A stretch of 40,846 nt of DNA from Desulfovibrio cuneatus DSM 11391 (GCF_000430005.1 NZ_AUCY01000029.1:1-40846), one strand, 5' to 3'; shown: positions 7,484 to 16,582, numbered from the stretch's first letter. The notes: generated by a model not told the origin, from the letters alone. Program-made: numbers and translations.

Positions 7484-8498
7484 GCCCCGGAGCCCGAATC
7501 TCGACAGTAGCAGCGTCTTTCACCACCGCTGTCACTTCCTTCTTGCTTTGGCTGTTGCGCACGGTCACGCTTTCGCCAATACCCGCATCTGCCAGGGCTT
7601 CACCCCGTGCAGAAAGGGTTACGTTGCGGCTGATATACACAATGGTGACCTGCGACCCTTTGCGGACTGTGGGTATATATGCCAGGTCGTGTTGATAAAT
7701 TACCTGGTCCACCCCCACCGGGCGCAGCATGCGCCAGGGGCCGCCCCTGCCGTCCCAGGGGGCACCGCGCAGGTGGGCAAGGTTCGTGCGCATAAAGGTC
7801 ACCTTGTCCGGCTCCAACAGGTCGTCGCGGTTCAAAGGCGTTGCCGCGCTGGGCACTTCCATCCATGAATCCACAAACACGGAACCAGTAAACTTTTGCA
7901 CGGCTTTGCCGTCCAGTTCATGCACCACAATGCGCAGGCTTACCCTGCCCGGTTGCAGGCGCTTGGGCTGTTCAAGCCCAAGGGTTTGCCCTGGGTGCTG
8001 CATGAAAATGGCCCCTGGCAGGCGAAAATCGCTCAAGGTATTTTCCCCCGGCATGGAATTGAGCATGGGTGTCAGTTCCTTGACAACAAGCTGCTGCACC
8101 TGGGTTTTATTCAGGGCAACCCCGCCGCGCTGTAACGCCATGGAACCGGGAAACAGGCAGTAAGGCGCAAGGTCGCGCATGGTGGCCACAACCGCTTCCT
8201 GCAAGCGGGGGCGCGTCATGTTCACAGCGCCCTTGCCTTCCGCCGGGGAAGGCCACAATTCACGCAGGGCATATTCACGCCACAACTCCGCAGGCATATC
8301 ACCCACCGGGGCCGCCACTTCACCCAAAGTTACCTTTGGCCCCTGTACCACTGCCGCTTCAAAAAAACGGATGCGCCAGGGCACTTCCTGCCCCTGCGTG
8401 GTTTCTTGCGCGGCAACCGCACTGCTGGCAAAAGCCAACAGCAGGCACAGGGCAAACACCACAGGGTGCAAGGCGTAGCGTGTGAAGAAACCTGACAT
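7479..8498 (-). CDS. flgA: flagellar P-ring assembly chaperone FlgA
   Basis: FlgA is the periplasmic chaperone for P-ring (FlgI) assembly. The 339 residues begin with a clear Sec signal peptide (hydrophobic core about 10-27, cleavage after an AxA-type AVAA). The C-terminal part holds the SAF/FlgA domain, with LRPVGVDQVIYQ, KGSQVTIVYISRNVTLSARG and a terminal VTAVVKDAATVEIRAPG strand pair. It is longer than E. coli FlgA (219), because of an extended N-terminal region as in other deltaproteobacteria. AAGGA lies upstream of the ATG. The order after flgG and before flgH is conserved. The last codons run into a repeat end, so the extreme C-terminus may not be ancestral. Confidence 0.92.
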   Translation of the reverse strand: MSGFFTRYALHPVVFALCLLLAFASSAVAAQETTQGQEVPWRIRFFEAAVVQGPKVTLGEVAAPVGDMPAELWREYALRELWPSPAEGKGAVNMTRPRLQEAVVATMRDLAPYCLFPGSMALQRGGVALNKTQVQQLVVKELTPMLNSMPGENTLSDFRLPGAIFMQHPGQTLGLEQPKRLQPGRVSLRIVVHELDGKAVQKFTGSVFVDSWMEVPSAATPLNRDDLLEPDKVTFMRTNLAHLRGAPWDGRGGPWRMLRPVGVDQVIYQHDLAYIPTVRKGSQVTIVYISRNVTLSARGEALADAGIGESVTVRNSQSKKEVTAVVKDAATVEIRAPGQ

Positions 8499-8517
8499 GA
8501 CATATTCCTTTTGCGAG

Positions 8518-8553
8518 GGGTACCAGGCGCTGGCAAGCCAGCGCCTGGTACTC
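8518..8553 (-). other. intercistronic hairpin between flgG and flgA
   Basis: A perfect 14-bp inverted repeat, TACCAGGCGCTGGC/GCCAGCGCCTGGTA (8521-8534 and 8537-8550), with only AA between the arms, can be extended by a few flanking pairs. It fills almost the whole gap between the flgG stop and the flgA ribosome binding site. No T-run follows on the minus strand. A role as a processing, stabilising or translation-tuning element is more likely than full termination. Confidence 0.7.
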
Positions 8554-9342
8554 TTACCGTTTCAACTGTACTGCTATTTGCAACATGGAATCAGAGGTTT
8601 GAATGGCTTTGGAGTTCATTTCGTAAGCACGCTGGCCCACAATCATGTTCACCATTTCGTCCACCACTTCCACGTTGGACATTTCCAGAAAGCCCTGGGC
8701 AATGGTACCCACGTTTTCTTCGCCCGGCACGCCTTCCTGTGCTTCACCCGAAGCTTCTGAAGGGTTATACAGATTGCGCCCCTTGGCTTCCAACCCTGCC
8801 GGGTTAATAAAGGTGTACAGCGGAATATCCGCGGCGGCCAGTTCCTGCCCCGCTGCATCCAGGGCGGCAATATGCCCGTTTTCCGTCACCACAATATTTT
8901 TTGTTTCCGCAGGCACGGTAAACTCAGGCTGCAAAATGTAGCCGTTGGCCGTAACCACGGTTCCGTCCTGGTTCAGCTTAAACGCACCCGCACGGGTGTA
9001 AGCAGGTTCGCCGTTCACCAGCACCTGGAAGAAGCCGTCGCCTTCAATGGCCATATCCAGGGGGTTACTTGTGTTCTGGTAGTCGCCCTGGGAAAAGAAT
9101 TTATGCACCGTTGTGGGGCGCACACCAAGACCCACCTGAATACCCGTGGGAATGCGCTGGTCGCCCCCGGCCCCGGTGATGCTGCCTGCAATACGCAGGT
9201 TCTGGTAAATAAGGTCTTCAAATTCGGCACGGCCTTTTTTAAAGCCCGTGGTGTTCACGTTGGCAAGGTTGTTGGAAATAACGTCAATGTTCAGTTGTTG
9301 GGCCACCATACCAGTGGCGGCCGTCCAAAGGGAACGCATCAT
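8554..9342 (-). CDS. flgG: flagellar distal rod protein FlgG
   Basis: FlgG is the distal rod subunit of the flagellar axle. The 262 residues match the invariant family length. The N-terminus MMRSLWTAATGMVAQQ with NNLANVNTTGFKK (about 24-36) is the rod/hook signature, and the central DMAIEGDGFFQV and C-terminal GQRAYEMNSKAIQTSDSML are diagnostic. AAGGAG precedes the ATG. It lies downstream of flgF, with a possible small open frame between them ending in a TGA that overlaps the flgG ATG. Confidence 0.97.
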   Translation of the reverse strand: MMRSLWTAATGMVAQQLNIDVISNNLANVNTTGFKKGRAEFEDLIYQNLRIAGSITGAGGDQRIPTGIQVGLGVRPTTVHKFFSQGDYQNTSNPLDMAIEGDGFFQVLVNGEPAYTRAGAFKLNQDGTVVTANGYILQPEFTVPAETKNIVVTENGHIAALDAAGQELAAADIPLYTFINPAGLEAKGRNLYNPSEASGEAQEGVPGEENVGTIAQGFLEMSNVEVVDEMVNMIVGQRAYEMNSKAIQTSDSMLQIAVQLKR

Positions 9343-9569
9343 GGTAGGCTCCTTGTGACAAATCCGGGTTTTGTAGTGTGCAGCGGCCCATAACTGGGTG
9401 CCGATGCAGTATTCAATTCAGGGGGTAGGCATTCCACCCCAACAATTATGGGCCGGGTAAACACGGCACGCCGGCACAGGCGCAGGGTGCGCTCCAGGGG
9501 CACGGCCAAGGCGGCCTGCCAGGCCTGCTTTGGCCGACTGGACGAAATTTTTATTGGTTCAAAACGCAT
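9339..9569 (-). CDS. possible small protein between flgF and flgG
   Basis: This 76-residue open frame starts 4 bases after the flgF stop and ends with TGA overlapping the flgG ATG as ATGA. That is the layout of a translationally coupled gene. The sequence is Arg-, Pro- and Ser-rich with no domain I recognise, no signal peptide and no membrane segment. The Shine-Dalgarno sequence is poor (AAGG too close to the ATG). It could instead be a non-coding spacer in a GC-rich genome. Conservation in relatives would decide. Confidence 0.3.
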   Translation of the reverse strand: MRFEPIKISSSRPKQAWQAALAVPLERTLRLCRRAVFTRPIIVGVECLPPELNTASAPSYGPLHTTKPGFVTRSLP

Positions 9570-9573
9570 GGCC

Positions 9574-10353
9574 TTACCTACCTTTGCCCACTTGCTGAAT
9601 ACTGGCCTTATCCAGCGCTTCAGCCGTTTGCATTACTTTTGTATAGGCTTCAAACTGGCGTTGGGCTTCAATCATGTTCACCATTTCATACACGGCGTCC
9701 ACGTTTGGCGCTTCCAAAAAGCCTTGCACCAACACACCCTGGGCGGGCTGTTCACCTACGGTTACCCCTTCACGTGGGCGGAACAGGTTGTTCCCCGCTT
9801 TTTCCAGCATGCTTGGGTCGTCCACTGAAACAACATCAAGCTGGCCCACCAGTGCGTTGTCGGCAAAAATGCGGCCATCTTCGGCAATAACAATATCTTT
9901 AAAGCCAGCAGAAAGGGTAATGGCGTCGCCGCCACCCAGCACAGGAAAGCCCTGCTCCGTAATCATCTGGCCTTCAGCATTCAGGCGGAAATGCCCGTTG
10001 CGCGTCAAAAGTTCGCCGTTAGGGGTTTGCACTTTCAAAAAACCATCGCCGCTAATGGCAACGTCAAACGGTGCGCCCGTTATCTTCAGGCCGCCCTGCT
10101 CAAAGTCGGTGTGTGAAACGGCAAGCCGCACACGGGCCATATGTTGTGGCTCAGGGAACATGGGCTTGGCACGCAGGTTGGTTACAGGCTCCATGATCTG
10201 GTCATGGGCATACATGGCAAACGTGTCTTCAAAGGCCAAAAGGTCACGTTTGTAGCCTGTGGTGTTGACGTTGGCCAGGTTGTTGGCAATGCTGTTCATG
10301 CGGTGCTCGTTACTGAGCGCCCCGAACAGCGCGGTGTACATGGCTTCTTGCAT
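9574..10353 (-). CDS. flgF: flagellar proximal rod protein FlgF-like
   Basis: This is a 259-residue flagellar basal-body rod protein, a paralogue of FlgG with the same NNLANVNTTGYKRD motif near residue 25, the central DVAISGDGFLKV and C-terminal NMIEAQRQFEAYTKVMQTAE. Its position directly before flgG and its FlgF-like, less conserved middle support the name. The open frame extends upstream, but the chosen ATG has AGGAGG five bases before it and gives the typical N-terminus MQEAMYTALFGAL. It is the first gene of the operon, 160 bp downstream of a sigma54-type promoter. Confidence 0.93.
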   Translation of the reverse strand: MQEAMYTALFGALSNEHRMNSIANNLANVNTTGYKRDLLAFEDTFAMYAHDQIMEPVTNLRAKPMFPEPQHMARVRLAVSHTDFEQGGLKITGAPFDVAISGDGFLKVQTPNGELLTRNGHFRLNAEGQMITEQGFPVLGGGDAITLSAGFKDIVIAEDGRIFADNALVGQLDVVSVDDPSMLEKAGNNLFRPREGVTVGEQPAQGVLVQGFLEAPNVDAVYEMVNMIEAQRQFEAYTKVMQTAEALDKASIQQVGKGR

Positions 10354-10511
10354 AGGTCCTCCTTCCGGTACACAGGGGGGGCGTTGTTCACCCGTACCCT
10401 GTGCGGTACGCAACGTATGGGCTTTCCCGGTGTTCTTTTGGCTGGCCCGGTTATGGGCCCGCTGTTGCGGCAAAGCCACCCGCCCGGCATAGGGCAAGGT
10501 GCAGTTGCTTA

Positions 10512-10527
10512 TGCATTTACAGTGCCA
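10512..10527 (-). promoter_or_regulatory. sigma54-type promoter upstream of flgF
   Basis: The minus strand reads TGGCACTGTAAATGCA. It has GG and GC exactly 10 bases apart and a perfect TGGCAC -24 box; the -12 box is ATGC where TTGC is consensus. It lies about 160 bp before the flgF ATG and nothing else is transcribed leftward from here. Middle flagellar genes are RpoN-controlled in many proteobacteria, so the assignment fits. No activator site was identified in the 150 bp upstream. Confidence 0.65.
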
Positions 10528-10681
10528 CCATCAATTTTAGCAGTATTTGCAACTAAATACACACATGCACCACCCAATGCATTTCCCTTTGGTCAAACTT
10601 ATGGCAGGCTTGGTGCCGTGTGTTTTGGGGGTGGCAGCCGCCTGTGTGCTGTGTTCGGAAACTACGGATTACATAGCACCT

Positions 10682-10808
10682 GGGAAACGCTCAGTTTTTC
10701 GTTTGGCAAGGCACGAGCTTTTTTTGAGGTGGGCGCTGGACTCTTCGATCCTGCCCCGCATCAAAAAAAGCGTGTAACACCGCCAAACGAAACAAATCAG
10801 CGTTTCCC
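10682..10808 (+). repeat. palindromic repeat, full copy 1
   Basis: This is a 125-bp copy with outer ends GGGAAACGC and GCGTTTCCC. Subterminal CGTTTGGC pairs with GCCAAACG. An inner core folds as CTTTTTTTGA.../...TCAAAAAAAG around a short GGACTCTTCGATCC-type tip. It lies between the divergent flgF and uracil permease genes. A flanking GATTACATAGCA (10667-10678) recurs just left of the copy at 40738, so some copies carry a left extension. Confidence 0.88.
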
Positions 10809-10953
10809 CAAAGGAAACTCTTTTTCTTGCCCTCTGCCCCAAAAAAAGGTAGCTCAAGGGTGCTGGTGCGCAGCATTCTATACCTCTTATTGGCGAACGG
10901 CGAAGCCGCATGGCGCACCCACGGGGCAATTAGCCGCCACGGAGAACTGCACA

Positions 10954-12219
10954 ATGACCAAATCACCATCTTCATCATCATCCTCCATTTCCCAGCTCGA
11001 CTATTCCTTTGAGCCGCGCCACGCCCTTGTGGGTGCTCAAATGTTTTTTGTGGCCTTTGGGGCCCTGGTGCTTGTGCCCCTGCTCACAGGCATGGACGCC
11101 AGCATTGCCATGTTCACCGCCGGGGTAGGCACCCTAATTTTCCAAATAATTACCAAAGGCCGGGTGCCCATTTTCCTGGCATCGTCCTTTGCCTTTATTG
11201 CCCCCATTCAGTTTGGGGTGCAAACCTGGGGCCTGCCCGGCACCTTGTGCGGGCTGGTGGCTGCGGGGCTGCTGTACTTTCTTATCAGCACCCTGGTGTA
11301 TTACCGGGGCATTGGTGTGGTAAACCGCCTGCTGCCCCCCATTGTGACCGGGCCTGTTATTATGGTTATTGGCCTTTCCCTGGCCCCGGTGGCCATTAGC
11401 ATGGCAACAGAGCTCACCACCAAGGCGGGCATTACCCTGCCCCGCCCCGATGCGCTGATTATTTCCATGTCTGCCCTGGCCGCCACGGTGGGTGTTTCGT
11501 TGCTGGGGCGCGGTATGCTCAAGCTTATTCCCATTTTGTGCGGCATTGCCACTGGCTATGCTGTAGCCCTTTTCTATGGCGTGGTGGACTTTTCCCCGGT
11601 GTCCAATGCCCCGTGGTTTGCCATGCCCAAGTTTGTGTTCCCCACCTGGAACCTGGAAGCTATCCTTTATATTGTGCCCATTGCCATTGCCCCCACCATT
11701 GAGCACGTGGGGAACATTGCGGCCATTGGCTCCATTACCGGGCGCGACTACATGAAAGACCCCGGCCTGCACCGCACCCTGCTGGGCGACGGCGTTGCCA
11801 CCATGGTGGCTTCCCTGGTAGGCGGCCCGCCCAACACCACCTATTCTGAAGTAAGCGGCGGCGTAGCCCTTACCCGCGCCTTCAACCCCGGCGTTATGAC
11901 CTGGACGGCACTTTCCGCCATATGCCTTGCCTTTGTGGGCAAGCTGGGCGCGCTGCTCACCACCATTCCCACCCAGGTTATGGGGGGCATTATGGTGCTG
12001 CTGTTTGGGGCCATTGTAGTGGTAGGCATGAACAGCCTTGTGCGGGCAGGGGAAGATTTGATGAAGCCGCGCAACCTTGCCATTGTGGCGGTGGTGCTGG
12101 TGTTCGGCCTTGGGGGCATGGAATTGCAGGCCGGGGCCTTTTCCGCCAAAGGCATTGGCCTTGCCGGGCTTACCGGGCTTATTTTGAATTTGATTCTGCC
12201 CAAGGGGACAGAGGCGTAA
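10954..12219 (+). CDS. uraA: uracil/xanthine permease, NCS2 family
   Basis: This inner-membrane nucleobase transporter has 421 residues and about 12-14 hydrophobic segments. It contains the NCS2 motifs [15 protein letters not shown] near the start and, later, [17 protein letters not shown] followed by [17 protein letters not shown] and [15 protein letters not shown]. The Glu-His pair of the QP/EH region is typical of uracil permeases such as UraA, rather than xanthine or urate carriers. The start has GGAGA eight bases upstream. The longer open frame to the left runs through flgF antisense and a repeat and is not credible. It is flanked on both sides by full copies of the palindromic repeat. 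Confidence 0.9.
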   Translation: MTKSPSSSSSSISQLDYSFEPRHALVGAQMFFVAFGALVLVPLLTGMDASIAMFTAGVGTLIFQIITKGRVPIFLASSFAFIAPIQFGVQTWGLPGTLCGLVAAGLLYFLISTLVYYRGIGVVNRLLPPIVTGPVIMVIGLSLAPVAISMATELTTKAGITLPRPDALIISMSALAATVGVSLLGRGMLKLIPILCGIATGYAVALFYGVVDFSPVSNAPWFAMPKFVFPTWNLEAILYIVPIAIAPTIEHVGNIAAIGSITGRDYMKDPGLHRTLLGDGVATMVASLVGGPPNTTYSEVSGGVALTRAFNPGVMTWTALSAICLAFVGKLGALLTTIPTQVMGGIMVLLFGAIVVVGMNSLVRAGEDLMKPRNLAIVAVVLVFGLGGMELQAGAFSAKGIGLAGLTGLILNLILPKGTEA

Positions 12220-12242
12220 GGTACATTTACCAAGGGATATTT

Positions 12243-12370
12243 GGGAAACGCGTAGTTATTTCGTTTGGCAAGGCGCGAACTTTTTTTGAGGCGGGTGCTG
12301 GGCTCTTTGGCCCTGCCCCGCTGAAAAAAAAGAAAGCAACAGCGCCAAACGGAATAAATCAGCGTTTCCC
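12243..12370 (+). repeat. palindromic repeat, full copy 2
   Basis: The ends are GGGAAACGC and GCGTTTCCC, with inner CGTTTGGC/GCCAAACG pairs and a core tip GGGCTCTTTGGCCC. It begins 24 bp after the permease stop and ends 40 bp before ftsE. No Shine-Dalgarno sequence is visible between the repeat and ftsE. Confidence 0.88.
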
Positions 12371-12410
12371 TTGTTTTCTGTAGCCCTATTCCGTATAGTT
12401 GCCCCACATT

Positions 12411-13163
12411 ATGATACACGTGCGCCATCTCTCCCACACCTTCGGCTCCTACTGGGCGCTGAAAGATTGCACCTTTTCCCTGGAAAAGGGCGATTTCCTC
12501 TTCCTTTCCGGCCCTTCCGGGGCTGGCAAAAGCACGTTGCTGCGCCTGCTCTATGGCGCGTTGCCCGTGCAGCGCGGTGAAGCCAGCGTAGCAGACATGC
12601 CCCTGCACACCTTAAAGCACCGCCAGCTTCCGGCTTTGCGCCGCAAGGTGGGTGTTGTGTTTCAAGATTTCAAGATTTTGCCCATACGCACGGTGAATGA
12701 AAATATTGCCCTGCCCCTGGAAGTACGCGGCCTTGCCCCCCAGCAGGTGGTACGCCGGGTGCGTGCCGTGGCCCGTGCCCTGGGCCTGGAAAACCACCTG
12801 GAAACCCCTTGCGGTGCCCTTTCCGGCGGGGAACAGCAACGTGTGGCCATTGCCCGCGCCTTTGTTATGAACCCGCAAGTGCTGCTGGCCGACGAACCCA
12901 CTGGCAACCTGGACACGCACCTTTCCTTCCGGCTTATGGAGCTGTTCAAGCAATTTCAGGCTTACGGGGCCACGGTTATTTTTGCTACCCACAGTAAAGA
13001 ACTGATGAAGCGCCACCCACAGGCCAAAATTTTATGGCTGGAAGACGGCGCCGTACGTGATGCCAACTGGCCCGGAGCCCGCATTTTAAAAGCCCCCCGC
13101 CACCGGGAAAGAGAACACGGCATTACCTTGCCCCCGCCAGACACTGAAGGGGGCAGGCTATGA
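12411..13163 (+). CDS. ftsE: cell-division ATPase FtsE
   Basis: FtsE is the ABC ATPase that with FtsX links the divisome to peptidoglycan hydrolase activation. The 250 residues carry Walker A GPSGAGKST (34-42), signature LSGGEQQRVAIARA and Walker B VLLADEPTGNLD, then the switch His in FATHSKEL. The fold is a single nucleotide-binding domain, plus a 30-residue tail beyond the usual 220. The first ATG giving MIHVRHLSHTFG is taken as the start by family alignment; no clear ribosome binding site precedes it. The stop overlaps the ftsX ATG (ATGA), which is expected for the FtsEX pair. Confidence 0.95.
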   Translation: MIHVRHLSHTFGSYWALKDCTFSLEKGDFLFLSGPSGAGKSTLLRLLYGALPVQRGEASVADMPLHTLKHRQLPALRRKVGVVFQDFKILPIRTVNENIALPLEVRGLAPQQVVRRVRAVARALGLENHLETPCGALSGGEQQRVAIARAFVMNPQVLLADEPTGNLDTHLSFRLMELFKQFQAYGATVIFATHSKELMKRHPQAKILWLEDGAVRDANWPGARILKAPRHREREHGITLPPPDTEGGRL

Positions 13164-14068
13164 TGCGTACCATGATGCGCTTGGTACGCCAGGGCTTTGC
13201 AGACATGGGCCTGTACCCCTGGGTGCAGGTATGTACCCTTGCGGCCGTTACCCTTATGGTATTTCTTTCCGGCCTGTTCCTTATTACCCTGGTCACCCTG
13301 AACCACGAACTGGGTGCCGTTAAAGGGGAAACCGCCTTTCAGGTGTATTGGCGGGCAGGCTCTGAAATGGCCCTTGTGGAAGAACAGTGGGGCCGTTTGA
13401 AAAACCTGCCCTGGTTTACCGGGCTGAAAACGTTTACCCCCCAACAAGCGTTGGAAGAATTGGGCACACGCCTGCACGGCAAAAAAGCTTCCTCTGAAAA
13501 GCTGTTCCCCTTTCTTACAGGCAAAAACCCGCTGCCAGCCACAGCCCTTGTTTCCTTTGCCCCCAATGAGGAAGACACCGAACGCTGGCTGAAAGAAACC
13601 GGGGAATACCTGCAAAACCTGCCCGGCGTGGAGCGGGTGCTGGCAACCCCCCTGCGCGACGAACTGGGCCAGGCCTGGCGCAAGGCCGGGCGCTATGTTA
13701 TGTGGCCCACCCTGGCCTTTTTAGGGCTGCTCCTGGGCCTTGTGGTGGGCAACACGGTGCGCCTTTCCCTGTTTGCCAGGGCGCATGAAATTGAAATTTT
13801 GCAACTGGTGGGGGCACCCAACTGGTACGTTCGCCTGCCACTGCTGGTGAATGGGGCCACTGTGGGGCTATTGGGCGGCTGCCTTGCCCTGGTGCTGCTG
13901 CGCTTTACCTTTTTGCAGGTGCACAGCCTGTTGCAGTTCCCCCCCCTGTTTATGGAAATACGTTTTCTGCCCCTGGAACTATGCCTTGCCCTGGTGGCCC
14001 TGCCCACTCTTACGGGCATGGCGGCAAGTTATCTTGCGGTGCGTGGGGACCCTTCCCGCACCATGTGA
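13160..14068 (+). CDS. ftsX: cell-division membrane protein FtsX
   Basis: FtsX is the permease-like partner of FtsE, with four transmembrane segments and a large periplasmic loop that engages amidase activators. The 302 residues show TM1 at about 20-42, a soluble extracytoplasmic domain about 45-170 and three further TM segments at about 175-197, 220-250 and 270-295, including the LLLGLVVGNTVRLSLFARAHEIEILQLVGAP region typical of the family (shown here only as landmark pieces: VVGNTVRL and EIEILQLVGAP). It overlaps ftsE by four bases. The stop codon abuts the start of a composite repeat (14069) with no spacer. Confidence 0.94.
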   Translation: MMRTMMRLVRQGFADMGLYPWVQVCTLAAVTLMVFLSGLFLITLVTLNHELGAVKGETAFQVYWRAGSEMALVEEQWGRLKNLPWFTGLKTFTPQQALEELGTRLHGKKASSEKLFPFLTGKNPLPATALVSFAPNEEDTERWLKETGEYLQNLPGVERVLATPLRDELGQAWRKAGRYVMWPTLAFLGLLLGLVVGNTVRLSLFARAHEIEILQLVGAPNWYVRLPLLVNGATVGLLGGCLALVLLRFTFLQVHSLLQFPPLFMEIRFLPLELCLALVALPTLTGMAASYLAVRGDPSRTM

Positions 14069-14283
14069 GGAAAACGCTGATTTATTCCGTTTGGCTACGT
14101 TTTTCCGCTCAGGCGTCGTGGAGATGAACAGCCAGCAAAGCTGTCTGTTCCCTCCGCCCTCTCTCCACGGCTCGCTACGCTCGCGACTGCCGTCGGCTTT
14201 AAAGATACTGGCAAAGGAGAAAGAGTCCACTCCTGCTTCAAAAAAAGCTCATGCCTTGCCAAACGAAATAACTGAGCGTTTTC
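14069..14283 (-). repeat. composite palindromic repeat 3, inverted, with module B/C core
   Basis: This 215-bp element has the same terminal repeats as the 125-bp family but reversed: GAAAACGCTGATTTATTCCG at the left and ACTGAGCGTTTTC at the right. The interior holds an extra block made of module C inverted (14100-14158) and module B (14161-14202), followed by part of the normal core with CTTCAAAAAAAGC. It fills most of the gap between ftsX and ilvD. Confidence 0.8.
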
Positions 14284-14365
14284 AAAATGCACTGTAACCA
14301 GCGTTTCTATTGCGAGCTCTACATCTAGAACTAAAGACCCATACGAATATAAAAGGACACACACC

Positions 14366-16033
14366 ATGCGAAGCGAAAAAATGACCAAAGGCCCGGAAAA
14401 AGCCCCCCACCGTTCCCTGCTGTATGCCCTTGGCATGACACGTGAAGAAATGAGCCGCCCCCTGGTGGGCGTGGTGAACGCCGCTAACGAAGTTGTTCCC
14501 GGCCACATTCACCTGGGCAAAATTGCTGAAGCCGTAAAGGCTGGCGTGCGCATGGCTGGCGGCACCCCCATGGAATTTCCGGCCATTGCCGTGTGCGACG
14601 GCCTTGCCATGAACCATGAAGGCATGCGCTTTTCCCTGCCAAGCCGTGAAATTATTGCCGACTCCATTGAGATTATGGCCACAGCCCACCCCTTTGACGC
14701 CATGGTGTTTATTCCCAACTGCGACAAGTGCGTGCCTGCCATGCTCATGGCCATGCTACGCCTGAACGTGCCTTCCGTGCTGGTAAGCGGCGGCCCTATG
14801 CTGCCGGGCCGCAAGGGCGACGAAAAAGCCGACCTTATTACCGTGTTTGAAGGCGTGGGCCGTGTACGCGGCGGCACCATGACAGAGGATGAGCTGGAAG
14901 ATTTGACAGAAAACGCCTGCCCTGGTTGCGGCTCCTGCGCGGGTATGTTCACGGCCAACTCCATGAACTGCCTTTCAGAGGCCATTGGCCTTGCCCTGCC
15001 CGGCAACGGCACCATTCCTGCCGTTTCTGCTGCGCGCATTCGCCTTGCCAAAAAGGCAGGCATGCAGGTAATGCGCCTGCTGGAAAAGAACATTGCCCCG
15101 CGCGACATCGTAACGGAAAAAGCCGTGCAAAACGCTGTGGCAGTGGACATGGCCCTTGGTGGCTCTTCCAACACCGTGCTGCACCTGCCTGCCATTTTTG
15201 CCGAAGCAGGCCTGGACCTGACCCTGGACATTTTTGACGCCGTTAGCCGCAAAACCCCCAACCTGTGCAAGCTTTCCCCTGCCGGGCCACACCACATTGT
15301 GGACCTGCATGAAGCTGGCGGCATTCAGGCTGTTATGGCGGAACTGCTGGCAGCAGGCATGATTGATGGCAGCGCCATGACCACCACCGGGGCCACCATT
15401 GCCGAAAACATTACGGCCCTGAAAGCCCGCAATGAAAACCCACGCGTGATTCGCCCTGTGGACCAGCCCCACTCCAAAGAAGGCGGCATTGCCATTTTAC
15501 GCGGCAACCTGGCCCCGGAAGGCGCTGTGGTAAAGCAGTTTGCCGTGCTGCCTTCCATGATGCAGCGCACCGTGACCGCCAAGGTGTACAATTCTGAAGA
15601 AGACGCCGTGGCAGCCATTCTTGGCGGGCTCATTAAGGCAGACGATGCCGTAGTTATTCGCTACGAAGGCCCCAAAGGCGGCCCTGGTATGCGTGAAATG
15701 CTCACCCCCACCTCGGCCATTGCTGGCATGGGGCTGGACGGCGACGTGGCCCTGATTACCGACGGCCGCTTTTCCGGCGGTTCACGCGGGGCAGCCATTG
15801 GGCACATTTCCCCGGAAGCAGCCGAAGGCGGCCTGATTGCCCTGGTGCAGGACGGCGACAAAATTGCCATTGATATTCCAGCCCGCAGACTGGAACTTTT
15901 GGTGGACGAAGCGGAAATTGCCCGCCGCCGCGCGAGCTTTGTGCCTGTGGAAAAGCCCATAGCTTCTTCCTTCCTGCGGCGCTATGCTGCGCAGGTGACG
16001 TCTGCCTCTACGGGCGCTGTCTATAAAAAGTAA
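14366..16033 (+). CDS. ilvD: dihydroxy-acid dehydratase IlvD
   Basis: IlvD dehydrates 2,3-dihydroxy-3-methyl acids to 2-oxo acids, the third common step of valine and isoleucine synthesis. The 555 residues match the short bacterial form. Fe-S cysteines are visible in [10 protein letters not shown] (Cys119, Cys122) and [19 protein letters not shown] (from Cys185). The C-terminal [20 protein letters not shown] is the ILVD_EDD signature. AAAGGA precedes the ATG. No attenuator peptide or T-box was found in the 80 bp between the upstream repeat and the start. No other ilv gene is nearby, so it is a single-gene unit bounded by repeats. Confidence 0.96.
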   Translation: MRSEKMTKGPEKAPHRSLLYALGMTREEMSRPLVGVVNAANEVVPGHIHLGKIAEAVKAGVRMAGGTPMEFPAIAVCDGLAMNHEGMRFSLPSREIIADSIEIMATAHPFDAMVFIPNCDKCVPAMLMAMLRLNVPSVLVSGGPMLPGRKGDEKADLITVFEGVGRVRGGTMTEDELEDLTENACPGCGSCAGMFTANSMNCLSEAIGLALPGNGTIPAVSAARIRLAKKAGMQVMRLLEKNIAPRDIVTEKAVQNAVAVDMALGGSSNTVLHLPAIFAEAGLDLTLDIFDAVSRKTPNLCKLSPAGPHHIVDLHEAGGIQAVMAELLAAGMIDGSAMTTTGATIAENITALKARNENPRVIRPVDQPHSKEGGIAILRGNLAPEGAVVKQFAVLPSMMQRTVTAKVYNSEEDAVAAILGGLIKADDAVVIRYEGPKGGPGMREMLTPTSAIAGMGLDGDVALITDGRFSGGSRGAAIGHISPEAAEGGLIALVQDGDKIAIDIPARRLELLVDEAEIARRRASFVPVEKPIASSFLRRYAAQVTSASTGAVYKK

Positions 16034-16341
16034 AGGCTGTCTTTTTCCGTTTGGTGGCGTTGGCGGGAAAGTCATTCTCTAAAGCCGACGGCAGTCGTGA
16101 GCACAGCGAGCCGTGGAGTGAGGGCGGAGGGTGCGGGCAGCTTTGCTGACCCGCACATCTCCACGAAGCCCGAGCGGAGAAAAGGACCGGGCAGGGCCAA
16201 AGAGTTGACTCGGCCCGTCCTGGGCCTCGGCCTTCGGCTCCCGCCCTGCAGGCGGTTCCCAATTCCGCTTCCCTGCGGAATTGTCACCCCCCTCGCAAAA
16301 TACGCTTGCGCCTTGCCAAACGAAAAAACTCAGCCTTTCCT
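16034..16341 (-). repeat. composite palindromic repeat 4, inverted, long core
   Basis: This element of about 308 bp begins immediately after the ilvD stop. Its ends are degenerate versions of the family termini (CTTTTTCCGTTTGG and GCCAAACGAAAAAACTCAGC). Inside are module B inverted (16080-16120), module C (16133-16178, a hairpin GTGCGGGCAGC/GCTGACCCGCAC), and a further GC-rich block ending near 16283 that recurs inverted at 40797-40846. It is the most complex copy and shows that cores are interchangeable. Confidence 0.78.
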
Positions 16342-16439
16342 TGGCCCACCTTACCTTTCTTCGTTAACTATACGCTGCCACTGCCAACGGTGGCGCTACT
16401 AAGGATTGCCTTCCCAGGAAGGTTAGTTTTAACCATTAA

Positions 16440-16561
16440 GAAACGCTAAGTTTTTCGTTTGGCAAGGCGCGAGCTTTTTTGGAAGTGGGTGCTGGGCTCT
16501 TCGGCCCTGCCCCGCTTCAAAAAAAGCAAGCAACGCCGCCAAACGGAAAAATCAGCGTTTC
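16440..16561 (+). repeat. palindromic repeat, full copy 5
   Basis: This 122-bp copy has ends GAAACGCT and AGCGTTTC and core tip GGGCTCTTCGGCCC. It ends 21 bp before trmI; the AAGGA of trmI lies just outside the repeat. Two small palindromes at 16409-16422 (CCTTCC/GGAAGG) and about 16421-16434 (GGTTA/TTAACC) lie directly to its left. Confidence 0.88.
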
Positions 16562-16582
16562 CCCAGCAACAAGGATAGATAC

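Noticed and set aside
10682-10808. The 125-bp repeats as ordinary rho-independent terminators.
   Set aside because: The T-run lies in the arm of the hairpin, not after it, and the same structure exists on both strands. Termination is possible but not shown by the sequence.
14284-14365. A T-box or leader-peptide attenuator before ilvD.
   Set aside because: No branched-chain-codon-rich leader, antiterminator or T-box sequence was found in the short gap.
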